From JBBILG01 sp037445085 (GTDB taxonomy: Bacteria > Pseudomonadota > Gammaproteobacteria > Burkholderiales > Methylophilaceae): 13,804 nt of DNA. Each line of letters opens with the position of its first letter. Position 1 is the first letter of the stretch. The stretch lies in contig JBBILG010000049.1 in assembly GCA_037445085.1 (NCBI GenBank), positions 1-13,804 of the forward strand, read 5' to 3'. Under the pieces are notes generated by a model. The model had not been told where the DNA came from. It worked only from the letters and a program-made list of their open reading frames with translations, and did no database searches. Below are positions 1 through 7,329 of this stretch, one piece after another. A program made the translations under genes and the position numbers.

Positions 1-2047
1 TGGCCAGGCGATCGCCTTTCTTGACGTTGATGACGTCGATGAATTCACCCGGCGCAACCTCGACCTCCTCCACCGTCGAGTTGACCTCGTTCACCAGTTG
101 CAGGCTGCTGCGGTAGGTCGCCCGCACATAGCTGTAACCGGCGGCCCAGCTGAACTTGCCGACCGCCCCCATGAGACCGAGGTCCACGCCCACACGGCGG
201 GTCTTGCCGACGTTGTCGAAGTAGCCCATGCCATTGGCGGCATTGGTGGCGATGAAGTGGATGTCGTCATGATTGTCGGTGCGGTACAACGCGCCCGACC
301 ACTTGATGTCCGCGGTCAGATGGCCGCGCGCGCCGACCTCGAAGGTCTTGGAGACTACCTTGTCCAGCGGCGGATCGCCGGCCATGGCGTTGGGCAGCTT
401 GCAGGGCTGGTACGGGTTCGCACAGCCGAGTTCCATGGAGGTCGGCGCGCGCATGCCCTCGTTATAGGAGCCGTACAGCGTCAGCGCCTGGCTCGGCGTA
501 TAGGTAAGACCGATTGCCGGATTGAAGCGGCTGAAGCTGTGATCGCCGGTCAGGGATTCATTGTCCTCCGGATTCGGGTCGGGAATCGGGTTGATCTGAT
601 CGCGATTCTTCACCTTGATGTGGTTGTAGCGGCCGGCCAGGGTGAGGTGCCAGTGGTCGCTGAGCGACAGCGTATCGGTGAAGAACACGCCCCAGCTACG
701 GGCCCTGCCATGCAGATCGACTTCGCCCTCGTCGCCCTCGATACCGAGGCCGTCCACGCCGCGCGTGGCGTTGAGCAGGCCGAACTCGGTGGACTGGGTA
801 AACTCGATGCGCGAGTAATCATAGCCCATACCGACGATGAACTGGTTGCGCTTGCCCATCAGCGGCTGGCTGAAGGCAAGCTGGGCGTTGAAGCCGTAGC
901 CGCGCTGCCTGGTGTCGCTGCGGTTCAGCGCACCGTTGCAGGCCACTTCGGCGATCTCTTCCGGATCGCCACTACCCCAGACTGTTGAATATGTGCCGTC
1001 CGCCACCTCGAGACAGGCTTGCAGGGCGTCCGCCAAAGAATCACTGATGCCCGATTCGTCCTCGAAATCCTCGAGATCGAAATCATCGTTGATGTCGCCG
1101 TTCAGCGTCTTGCGCTTGGAGTTGCGGTAATAGGCGTTGGCGCTCATCTGCACGTCGTCGCTGAACCAGTGGCTGCCGTTCAGGTTGAGGAAGGACAGCC
1201 GGTTCTCGGTCTGGTCCGGGCGGGTGTGGATGGTCTCCTCGCCCAGGCTGCGCATCAGCTCTCTCTGGATCATGCCGTTGCCGATCATGTCGTTGTCGGC
1301 GCCGGTGTAGCTCAGTTCCAGACGGCTGGTCTCGTTCTGCCAGCCCAGCTTGCCGAACAGCTGCTTGACCTCGGAAGGTGAATAGTCGCGCCAGCCGTCC
1401 TCGTCGAAGTAGTTGGCGGCGAGGAAGTAGTCGATGGCGCCGTCGGCGGAAACGCCGCCGAACTCGGCGCTGCCGGCCCTGCGGTCCCACGAGCCGGCAG
1501 CGGCCTCGATGGCGCCGCCCTGGTGGGTGCGGCCGTTCTTGGTGGTCACCGACAGCGAACCGCCCAGGGTATTGAGGCCGAACACCGGGTTGGAACCGGG
1601 GATGAGAGTGATGCCGGCAATGGCGTTGACCGGGATCAGGTCCCAGTTGACCGCGTCACCGAACGGCTCGTTGACGCGCACGCCATCCTGGAACACGGAT
1701 AGCCCTTGCGGGGTGCCCAGCAGCGGCGAGGCGGTGAAGCCGCGGAACAGGATATCCGGCTGGTAGGGGTTGTTCTGGGTTTCGTTGACGCTCACGCCCA
1801 GCAGGTTGTGGTTCATGTAGTCGGCGATGCTCAGGCTCTTCTGTTGTTCGATCTCTTCGCCCTTCACCACCTGCACGTTGGCCGGCACCTGCTCGATGGG
1901 CAGACCGATGCCGGGCAGCGGCGTGGTGCTGACCACCTCGACGGGGGCGGTTTCCAGCGCGACGTCGGCGTAGGCCACCGGCGCGGCGCACAGCGCAGCC
2001 ACCAGCGCGGTGATGTGTTTGGGTTGCAATGGATGGTTTTTGTGCAT
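1..2047 (-). CDS. TonB-dependent outer-membrane receptor, C-terminus cut by window edge
   Basis: An outer-membrane beta-barrel receptor that would import a bound ligand using TonB/ExbBD energy; the ligand cannot be told from the sequence. 682 codons are visible and the reading frame is open at base 1, so only the last barrel strands are missing. The start is the ATG at 2047, with a strong ribosome site 5 bases upstream. Residues 1-27 form a signal peptide ending AYA, followed by a TonB-box-like TAPVEVVS (33-40). The plug domain (about 50-165) carries RGF, VFQDGVRVNEPFGD and PGSNPVFGLNTLGG, typical of a widespread proteobacterial receptor group. The barrel follows, with extracellular loops containing an acidic patch at 318-331 and cysteines at 345/370 and 542/549. 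No Fur-box-like site was seen upstream; the promoter looks sigma-54 dependent. Family assignment is firm; substrate is unknown. Confidence 0.93.
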   Translation of the reverse strand, partial: MHKNHPLQPKHITALVAALCAAPVAYADVALETAPVEVVSTTPLPGIGLPIEQVPANVQVVKGEEIEQQKSLSIADYMNHNLLGVSVNETQNNPYQPDILFRGFTASPLLGTPQGLSVFQDGVRVNEPFGDAVNWDLIPVNAIAGITLIPGSNPVFGLNTLGGSLSVTTKNGRTHQGGAIEAAAGSWDRRAGSAEFGGVSADGAIDYFLAANYFDEDGWRDYSPSEVKQLFGKLGWQNETSRLELSYTGADNDMIGNGMIQRELMRSLGEETIHTRPDQTENRLSFLNLNGSHWFSDDVQMSANAYYRNSKRKTLNGDINDDFDLEDFEDESGISDSLADALQACLEVADGTYSTVWGSGDPEEIAEVACNGALNRSDTRQRGYGFNAQLAFSQPLMGKRNQFIVGMGYDYSRIEFTQSTEFGLLNATRGVDGLGIEGDEGEVDLHGRARSWGVFFTDTLSLSDHWHLTLAGRYNHIKVKNRDQINPIPDPNPEDNESLTGDHSFSRFNPAIGLTYTPSQALTLYGSYNEGMRAPTSMELGCANPYQPCKLPNAMAGDPPLDKVVSKTFEVGARGHLTADIKWSGALYRTDNHDDIHFIATNAANGMGYFDNVGKTRRVGVDLGLMGAVGKFSWAAGYSYVRATYRSSLQLVNEVNSTVEEVEVAPGEFIDVINVKKGDRLA

Positions 2048-2052
2048 GTAAA

Positions 2053-2058
2053 CTCCCC
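2053..2058 (-). promoter_or_regulatory. Ribosome binding site of the TonB-dependent receptor
   Basis: GGGGAG on the minus strand, 5 bases before the ATG at 2047. It fixes the start codon and agrees with the signal peptide beginning at that ATG. Confidence 0.75.
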
Positions 2059-2095
2059 GGGCCCGGCATGGCCTTGTGATAAACGCCGGGGTGCA

Positions 2096-2111
2096 AGCAA
2101 ATAGCCTGCCA
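2096..2111 (-). promoter_or_regulatory. Sigma-54 (RpoN) -24/-12 promoter for the TonB-dependent receptor
   Basis: The minus strand reads TGGCAGGCTATTTGCT. Against the sigma-54 consensus TGGCACG-N4-TTGCW this differs at one base, and exactly 10 bases separate the -24 GG from the -12 GC, the spacing the factor requires. Transcription would begin near 2085, giving a leader of about 38 bases with the ribosome site inside it. I found no convincing -35/-10 pair in the same gap. Function is inferred from the match and its position. Confidence 0.7.
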
Positions 2112-2149
2112 TGGCCATGGTTGGCGAACATTTCCCTTTTGGATCAACA

Positions 2150-2166
2150 GGCCATGCAGAATGGCC
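2150..2166. promoter_or_regulatory. Inverted repeat upstream of the sigma-54 promoter, candidate activator site
   Basis: GGCCAT, 5 bases, ATGGCC: a perfect 6-base dyad. Its centre (about 2158) lies near -73 relative to the predicted start at 2085, a plausible though rather close position for an enhancer-binding protein. No specific activator is recognised and the site could be chance. Confidence 0.3.
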
Positions 2167-2193
2167 ACAAAACCAAGAGCACCAGTCTAGCCC

Positions 2194-2216
2194 AAAAAAA
2201 TGGTTGATTACAACCA
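2194..2216 (-). terminator. Intrinsic terminator after ybbP
   Basis: On the minus strand, 21 bases after the ybbP stop codon, TGGTTG-TAAT-CAACCA forms a perfect 6-base-pair hairpin with a 4-base loop, followed directly by seven T (plus-strand A at 2194-2200). The stem is only half G/C, so it is of modest stability, but position and T-run are right. It would insulate the receptor gene downstream from ybbAP transcription. Confidence 0.65.
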
Positions 2217-2237
2217 CAGTTGGCTGCCATAAACCAA

Positions 2238-4721
2238 TCACACGCTGCACAATACCTGCCGCGGCGGCTGCCGCAAGGCTCCGCGCAGCCCCAGCCAGGC
2301 GGCCCAGGGCACCAGCACCACCGCCAGCGCAGCCGCGAACGGCAGCAGCGGGTTGAAGGCGTAGGGCAGGCCGAGCAGCTTCGTGCCGATCACCCAGGCC
2401 AGCACACTCGCCCCCGCAGTCGCCAGCGCGCCGGCGATGATGCCGATCCAGGCGAACTCGGCGAGCACGCCGGCCAGCACCTGGCGGCGATCTGCGCCGA
2501 GCACGCGCAACAGCGCGATTTCCTGGCGGCGCTCCGCCAGGCTGGCATGGAGTGCCGCGTACAGCACCACGAAACCGCCCAGCAGGCTGAAACCGAACAC
2601 GAACTGCACCGCATGGGTCATGCGGTCCATGATGCCGCGCAATTGTTCCAGGATGGCGGCGACGTCGATGACGGTGACGTTGGGAAAGCGCTGCACCAGG
2701 CGGCCGAGCAGCCCCTCCCGCTCGGCGGGCAGGTACAGGCTGGCGATATGGCTGGCGGCATGCCCTTCCAGCACGCCCGGCGGCGCCAGCGCGAAAAAGT
2801 TGGCGCGCATGGAATCCCACTCCACCCGGCGCAGGCTCCGCACCTCGAGCTCGATTCGGCTGCCGGCGATGTCGTAGGTGAGATGGTCACCCAGCCCTAG
2901 GCCCAGCGTCTGCGCGATGCCTTCTTCCAGCGACAGCAGCGGCCGGCCATGCTCCTCGGCGCCCCACCAACGCCCGGCGACGATGCGGTTGTCCGCCTGC
3001 AGGGCGGCCGCCCAGGACAGGTTGAATTCGCGCGTGGCCAGCCGGCGTGCGCGATCGTCCGCGTAGTGTCCGGGATCGAGCGGTTCGCCGTTGACGGCAA
3101 CCAGCCGCCCGCGCACCATGGGGTGGGTCTGCGGCGCGGGATGCCCGGCTTCGCCGAAAAATGCCCGGAAGTCACCGAGCTGTTGCGGTTGGATGTTGAT
3201 GACGAAGCGGTTGGGCGCATCCGGCGGCAGCGACGACTGCCAACTGGCCATCAGGTCGGCGCGCACCAGGGTGAGCAGCAGCATGGCCATGATGCCGAGG
3301 CCGAAACCGGCCACCTGCGCCAGCGTGAGGCCCGGCCGGCGCAGCAGGTTGGCCAGCCCTAGGCGCCAGGCGCCGCCGGCGCGCCCCAGTGTGCGCCGCA
3401 GCAGCCCGGCAGCCAGCCAGGCCGTCAGTGCCGCCGCCAGCAGCAGGCCGGCGAGGCCGGCGAGCACGACCCAGCCCAGACCGGCATCGCGCGCGTTCCA
3501 GAACACCAGCGCGAGCAGCACCGCCAGCGCCGGCAGCCAGGCAAGCCAATGCGCGGTGCCGCCGTCGAGATCGCGGCGCAGGATGCGCAGCACCGGCACG
3601 CCGCGCAGGCGCAGCAGATGCGGCAGGCTGACGCCCAGCAGCGCCGCCATGCCGGCGAGCAGGGCAGACAAGGCGGGCAGCACGGTCGGCGCCGGCAGCC
3701 GCTCCAGGAACAGATGGCCGAGGAGGCGCGCCAGCACTTCCTGCGCGGCGTAGCCGAGCACGCAGCCCGCGGCGGCGCCGATGAGGCCGATCAGCACGGT
3801 CTGCCAGAGGAATACGCCGACGACGGTGCCCTGACGCGCGCCGAAGCAGCGCATCAGCGCACAGGCGTCGAGCTGGCGCTGCACATGGCGCAGCATGGCG
3901 AGCGCCAGCGCCACCATGGCGAGCATCACGCTGGCGGCCGCCGCGAGGCCAAGGAACTGGCGCGTCTTGGCGAGCGCCTGGCGCACCTCGGGACGGGCGC
4001 TGTGCACGTCCTCCACGCGCATGCCGCGCTCAAGATTGGCCCTGGCCCAGTCGGCGTATTCGCGCACCGTCGTCTTCCCGCCCGCCAGCAGCAGGCGGTG
4101 GGAAATGCGGCTGCCGTACTGTACCAGACCGGTGGAAGGCACATCTTCCAGCGCCATGAGGAGGCGCGGCGCGATGCTGAACAGGTCGCCGCCGCGCGCC
4201 GGCTCCTGGGCCAGGATGGCGCCGACCACGAAGTCGCGTTCGCCCAGGCCGACATGCTCGCCCACCGCGACGCCCAATGCGGCCGCAAGCCGCGGCTCCA
4301 GCCAGACTTCGCCGGACGCCGGCACATGGCGCACCGCGCGCGCCGCGCCGTATGCCGTCTCGCTCACCATGAGCGTGCCGCGCAGCGGATAGCCCGGCGC
4401 CACCGCCTTGATTTCCGCAAGGCCGCTCGCCTCGCCGAACAGCACCATGCTGGGGAATTCCATGGTCCGCACCGTGACGAGGCCACGGCTGTGCGCCCGC
4501 TGCAGCCAGCCGTCCGGCAAGGAGCGGTCGGACACCACCAGCAGGTCGGCGCCCAGCAGCAGGCTGCCCTGGCGTTCCAGCGCAAACTGGATGCGGTCGG
4601 CGAAAAAGCCGACCGCGCCGGTCGCCGCCACGGTCAGCACCACCGCCGCCAGCAGCACGCGCAGCTCGTTGGCACGCCAGGCGCCGCGCAACTGGCGCAG
4701 AGCGAACGTCAGCGGCTTCAC
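2238..4721 (-). CDS. ybbP: FtsX-type ABC transporter permease, YbbP family
   Basis: Membrane subunit of the YbbAP ABC system, type VII (MacB/LolCDE-like) architecture, acting in the inner membrane and probably handling hydrophobic or lipid molecules. 827 residues, close to the roughly 800 of E. coli YbbP. I place one membrane helix at about 21-43, a periplasmic domain to about 255, six helices between about 256 and 485, a second periplasmic domain (about 490-700), and three C-terminal helices. The last block has the FtsX signature, including ERRQEIALLRVLGA after the helix near 704-725. The frame is open upstream to 5333, but homology starts at the GTG at 4721 (KPLTFALRQLRG). This GTG overlaps the ybbA stop in GTGA, so translation is probably coupled. 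The intrinsic terminator follows the stop. Confidence 0.92.
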   Translation of the reverse strand: MKPLTFALRQLRGAWRANELRVLLAAVVLTVAATGAVGFFADRIQFALERQGSLLLGADLLVVSDRSLPDGWLQRAHSRGLVTVRTMEFPSMVLFGEASGLAEIKAVAPGYPLRGTLMVSETAYGAARAVRHVPASGEVWLEPRLAAALGVAVGEHVGLGERDFVVGAILAQEPARGGDLFSIAPRLLMALEDVPSTGLVQYGSRISHRLLLAGGKTTVREYADWARANLERGMRVEDVHSARPEVRQALAKTRQFLGLAAAASVMLAMVALALAMLRHVQRQLDACALMRCFGARQGTVVGVFLWQTVLIGLIGAAAGCVLGYAAQEVLARLLGHLFLERLPAPTVLPALSALLAGMAALLGVSLPHLLRLRGVPVLRILRRDLDGGTAHWLAWLPALAVLLALVFWNARDAGLGWVVLAGLAGLLLAAALTAWLAAGLLRRTLGRAGGAWRLGLANLLRRPGLTLAQVAGFGLGIMAMLLLTLVRADLMASWQSSLPPDAPNRFVINIQPQQLGDFRAFFGEAGHPAPQTHPMVRGRLVAVNGEPLDPGHYADDRARRLATREFNLSWAAALQADNRIVAGRWWGAEEHGRPLLSLEEGIAQTLGLGLGDHLTYDIAGSRIELEVRSLRRVEWDSMRANFFALAPPGVLEGHAASHIASLYLPAEREGLLGRLVQRFPNVTVIDVAAILEQLRGIMDRMTHAVQFVFGFSLLGGFVVLYAALHASLAERRQEIALLRVLGADRRQVLAGVLAEFAWIGIIAGALATAGASVLAWVIGTKLLGLPYAFNPLLPFAAALAVVLVPWAAWLGLRGALRQPPRQVLCSV

Positions 4722-5404
4722 GGTTCGCCCAGCCTGCCGCCGGACAGATGCAGCCGGCGCTGGCAGCGCCGGGCCAGCGCCGCGTCGTGGGTGACCAGCA
4801 CCAGCGTGGTGCCGGCCTCCCGGTTGAGGTCGAACAGCAGGTCGATGATGCGCCCGCCGGTAGCGACATCGAGATTGCCGGTCGGCTCGTCGGCGAACAG
4901 GATGGCCGGCCGCGGAGCGAAGGCGCGCGCGATGGCGACGCGCTGCTGCTCGCCGCCGGAGAGCTGGCGCGGATAATGCGACAGGCGCCCGGCCAGCCCG
5001 ACGCGCGCCAATGCGGCATGGGCGCGCGCCGCGGCATCCCGCTGGCCGGCCAGTTCCAGCGGCAGCAGCACGTTCTCCAGGGCGGTGAGCGCCGGCAGGA
5101 GCTGGAAGGACTGGAACACGAAGCCCATCCGTCGCCCGCGCAGCGCGGCCCGCCCGTCCTCGGTGAGGCTGGCAAGGTCGATGCCGCCGACGCGAACCTG
5201 GCCGCGGCTGGGGATGTCCAACCCGGCCAGCAGCCCGAGCAGGGTGGATTTTCCGGAGCCGGAGGCGCCGAGGATGGCTACCGACTCGCCGGCCGCGATC
5301 CGGCAGTCGAGGCCGTCCAGTATCGTCAGGCACCCCTCGCTGCTGTTAACATGCTTGGTCAAATCGCGCACCTCTATTTCCACCGTGGCATCCGTCAACA
5401 TCAT
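4718..5404 (-). CDS. ybbA: ABC transporter ATP-binding protein, YbbA family
   Basis: Cytoplasmic ATPase that drives YbbP. From the first ATG (5404) it has 228 residues, the length I recall for E. coli YbbA. Visible motifs: Walker A GASGSGKST (46-54), Q-loop at Q98, signature LSGGEQQR (148-155), Walker B ILFADEP (168-174) with D-loop GNLD (176-179), and switch histidine H206 in LVTHD. It belongs to the LolD/MacB-like ATPase group. The start is uncertain: ATG at 5404, ATG at 5401 and TTG at 5398 follow one another, and a GGAG sits 1, 4 and 7 bases before them respectively, so the later starts have better spacing. The frame is open further upstream, but that part is antisense to tesA and not conserved. 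The gene overlaps ybbP by 4 bases at its end and meets divergent tesA at its start. Confidence 0.93.
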   Translation of the reverse strand: MMLTDATVEIEVRDLTKHVNSSEGCLTILDGLDCRIAAGESVAILGASGSGKSTLLGLLAGLDIPSRGQVRVGGIDLASLTEDGRAALRGRRMGFVFQSFQLLPALTALENVLLPLELAGQRDAAARAHAALARVGLAGRLSHYPRQLSGGEQQRVAIARAFAPRPAILFADEPTGNLDVATGGRIIDLLFDLNREAGTTLVLVTHDAALARRCQRRLHLSGGRLGEP

Positions 5405-6239
5405 GCTCCGTCGTATTGGGGTGATCATCCTGCTGTGCCTGCCCTTGCCGGCGGCGGCCGCACCGACCATCCTGGTCTATGGCGACAGCCTGTCGGCGGC
5501 CTATGGCATGGCGACAGCCCAGGGCTGGGTGCATTTGTTGCAGCGGCGTCTCGCCGAGCAGGACCATCCGCACCGGGTCGTCAATGCCAGCATCAGCGGC
5601 GAGACCAGCAGCGGTGGCCTCGCCCGCATCGAGGCCACCCTGCGCCAGCACCGGCCGCATCTGGTCATCCTGGCGCTGGGCGCCAACGACGGCCTGCGCG
5701 GCCTGCCCGTGGCGGACATGCGCCGCAACCTCGCCGCCATCATCGAGCACTGCCAGCGCCAGGGCGCGCGCGTGCTGCTGGTCGGCATGCGCATTCCGCC
5801 CAACTACGGGCCGCGCTACACACGCGATTTCGCCGACAGCTACCCGCGGCTCGCCGTTCGCTACCGGCTGCCGCTGGTGGACTTCCTGCTCGACGGGGTG
5901 GCCGGCGAGCGCGCCCTCACCCAGGACGACGGTCTGCATCCGGCGGCGGACGCACAGCCGAGGATGCTCGACAACGTGTGGAAGACGCTGGAGCCCATGT
6001 TGAGCCGGACGCTCACTCCACCCAGCCGACCTGCAGCCCCGCCTCGCCCGGCGCCGCCCGCAGATCGCAGGCGATCCCGATGCCGGGCACCAGCGCCAGT
6101 CGCCCGTCCAGATAGAGCAGCGGCAGGAGCTCGCGCCGCCAGGGCGGCATGCCGGCTTCTTGCAGCAGATGGCGCAGGCTGCGGGTGGGGCGGCGGCTGT
6201 CCGGCCGGAACCGCTCTCCGCCGGCGCGGCGGCGGATGA
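5403..6239 (+). CDS. tesA: Periplasmic SGNH esterase: acyl-CoA thioesterase I / lysophospholipase L1, with abnormal C-terminal run-on
   Basis: Hydrolyses acyl thioesters and lysophospholipids in the periplasm. Residues 1-20 are a signal peptide (hydrophobic core, then PAAAA). SGNH blocks: GDSLS with nucleophile S29, the oxyanion glycine in ETSSGG (67-72), GAND with N95, and DGLHP with D176 and H179. Family proteins end near residue 200 (LDNVWKTLEPML, base 6002). Here no in-frame stop occurs until 6239, adding 78 residues rich in Pro, Arg, Ala and Gly that lie antisense to the end of tilS. A TGA at 6001-6003 sits one frame off, just where a stop is expected, so a small indel (real or from sequencing) is the simplest cause. 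Its ATG shares the bases CATG with the ybbA ATG. There is no good ribosome site; the start is chosen from the signal peptide. Confidence 0.9.
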   Translation: MLRRIGVIILLCLPLPAAAAPTILVYGDSLSAAYGMATAQGWVHLLQRRLAEQDHPHRVVNASISGETSSGGLARIEATLRQHRPHLVILALGANDGLRGLPVADMRRNLAAIIEHCQRQGARVLLVGMRIPPNYGPRYTRDFADSYPRLAVRYRLPLVDFLLDGVAGERALTQDDGLHPAADAQPRMLDNVWKTLEPMLSRTLTPPSRPAAPPRPAPPADRRRSRCRAPAPVARPDRAAAGARAARAACRLLAADGAGCGWGGGCPAGTALRRRGGG

Positions 6240-7329
6240 CGAGGCGGCCGGCCTCCACCCTGGACAGCGACAGGCCCTCGCCCTGCCTGCGCAGGAAATG
6301 CAGCCGGCCGCCGGGCAATGCCAGCACCTCCTCGCCCCGCCACGGGCGTTCTTCCATCGCCGCCCCGGCCACCGCGGGCACGAAGTACACCGCATCGCGG
6401 TAGCGCTGCAGACTGCCACCCGCCACGGCGATGCGCGGCCGGGCATCCTGGCGCGCCTGCACGAGCTGGCGCATGACTTCGCGCAGGCGGCGGCTGGGAA
6501 TCCCGCCGCCCTGCCCGCGCAGCCAGTGGCGCAGCAGGTTGGCCGCGCGCGCCTCGCTTGGCACGCGCAGTCCGGCAACCAGCAGGCTGCCGTCCCGCAC
6601 CCATTTCCCGGCATCGTCCGCCGCCACCTCTTCCAGCAGGGCCGCCGCCTCGGCGAAATGCGCCGCGCTGCGCGCCAGCGCGGCACGGCAGGCGGGAAAA
6701 CGCTGCGCCAGTTGCGGCAGTACCCGATGACGCAGAAAATTGCGGTCGTAGGCGAGGTCCAGATTGCTCTCGTCCTCGATCCAGCGCAGCCCGTGCGCGC
6801 GGGCGTAGTGTTCCAGATGCGTGCGCGGCACGCCGAGCAGGGGGCGCAGCAGCAGCGGCCGCCCCTCGCGCCGGGCCGGCATCCCCTGCACGCCGGCGCC
6901 GCGCACGAGCTGCAGCAGCAGCGTCTCGGCCTGGTCGTCCTGATGATGTGCCAGTACCACGGCATCCACCGGCCGGGCCAGCAGGACGCCGTAGCGCGCC
7001 TCGCGTGCGGCGGCTTCCAGGCCCAGGCCGCTGGCGCGCGGCACGCGGACCAGCACCGCCTCGAAAGCCACCGTGTAGCCGGCGCACAGCTCGGCGCAGA
7101 AGTTCTCCCACGCCAAGGCGTTGGGGCTGATGCCATGGTTGACGTGCAAGGCGCGCAAGCGGAATGCGAGCCTGTCGCGCAGCCCGGCCAGGAGATGCAG
7201 CAGAACGCAGGAATCGAGCCCGCCGGACAGGCCCAGCAGCAGGGTCTGCCCGGAGCGGAGGCTGTTGGCCAGGAAGTGTTCGAGGCCGGCTGCGAGATCA
7301 GGGGGTGGCGGTTTCCTTGAACTTGCCAT
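6013..7329 (-). CDS. tilS: tRNA(Ile)-lysidine synthase
   Basis: Attaches lysine to C34 of the CAU-anticodon tRNA(Ile) using ATP, changing it from Met to Ile identity; essential in most bacteria and cytoplasmic. 438 residues, normal for the long TilS form. Seen: the PP-loop SGGLDS (35-40), HVNHG (62-66), HHQDDQAET (128-136) and DESNLD followed by RNFLRH (186-201). The C-terminal part has the usual TilS_C features, including GERFRP near residue 360 and LLQEAGMPPWRR. The ATG at 7329 lies inside accA, giving a 32-base overlap; I see no later plausible start before the PP-loop, and translation is probably coupled to accA. It is the last gene of the hpt-dnaE-accA-tilS string and converges with the extended tesA frame. 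No terminator is visible. Confidence 0.95.
   Translation of the reverse strand: MASSRKPPPPDLAAGLEHFLANSLRSGQTLLLGLSGGLDSCVLLHLLAGLRDRLAFRLRALHVNHGISPNALAWENFCAELCAGYTVAFEAVLVRVPRASGLGLEAAAREARYGVLLARPVDAVVLAHHQDDQAETLLLQLVRGAGVQGMPARREGRPLLLRPLLGVPRTHLEHYARAHGLRWIEDESNLDLAYDRNFLRHRVLPQLAQRFPACRAALARSAAHFAEAAALLEEVAADDAGKWVRDGSLLVAGLRVPSEARAANLLRHWLRGQGGGIPSRRLREVMRQLVQARQDARPRIAVAGGSLQRYRDAVYFVPAVAGAAMEERPWRGEEVLALPGGRLHFLRRQGEGLSLSRVEAGRLVIRRRAGGERFRPDSRRPTRSLRHLLQEAGMPPWRRELLPLLYLDGRLALVPGIGIACDLRAAPGEAGLQVGWVE

Noticed and set aside
2062..2090. CCCGGC / GCCGGG inverted repeat as a leader hairpin hiding the receptor ribosome site
   Set aside because: The distal arm (2085-2090) lies at or upstream of the predicted sigma-54 start at 2085, so it would not be transcribed; the 17-base loop also makes it weak.
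2109..2120. 12-base perfect palindrome CCATGGCCATGG as an operator
   Set aside because: It is a simple tandem of CCATGG and overlaps the -24 element by three bases. Nothing ties it to a known regulator; I prefer the sigma-54 reading.
4722..5333. N-terminal extension of YbbP up to 5333, making a 1031-residue protein
   Set aside because: The extra 204 residues are ybbA read out of frame; homology begins at the GTG at 4721, which overlaps the ybbA stop.
5085..5402. N-terminal extension of TesA up to 5085
   Set aside because: It is antisense to ybbA, and the signal peptide begins at the ATG at 5403.
3549..6115. Long plus-strand frames (3549-4976 and 4748-6115) antisense to ybbP and ybbA and running into tesA
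   Set aside because: No motifs, biased composition, and fully covered by well-supported ybbP, ybbA and tesA.
5346..7136. A 596-codon minus-strand frame spanning tilS and the antisense of tesA
   Set aside because: Off-frame with respect to tilS and without any domain; TilS motifs lie in the other phase.
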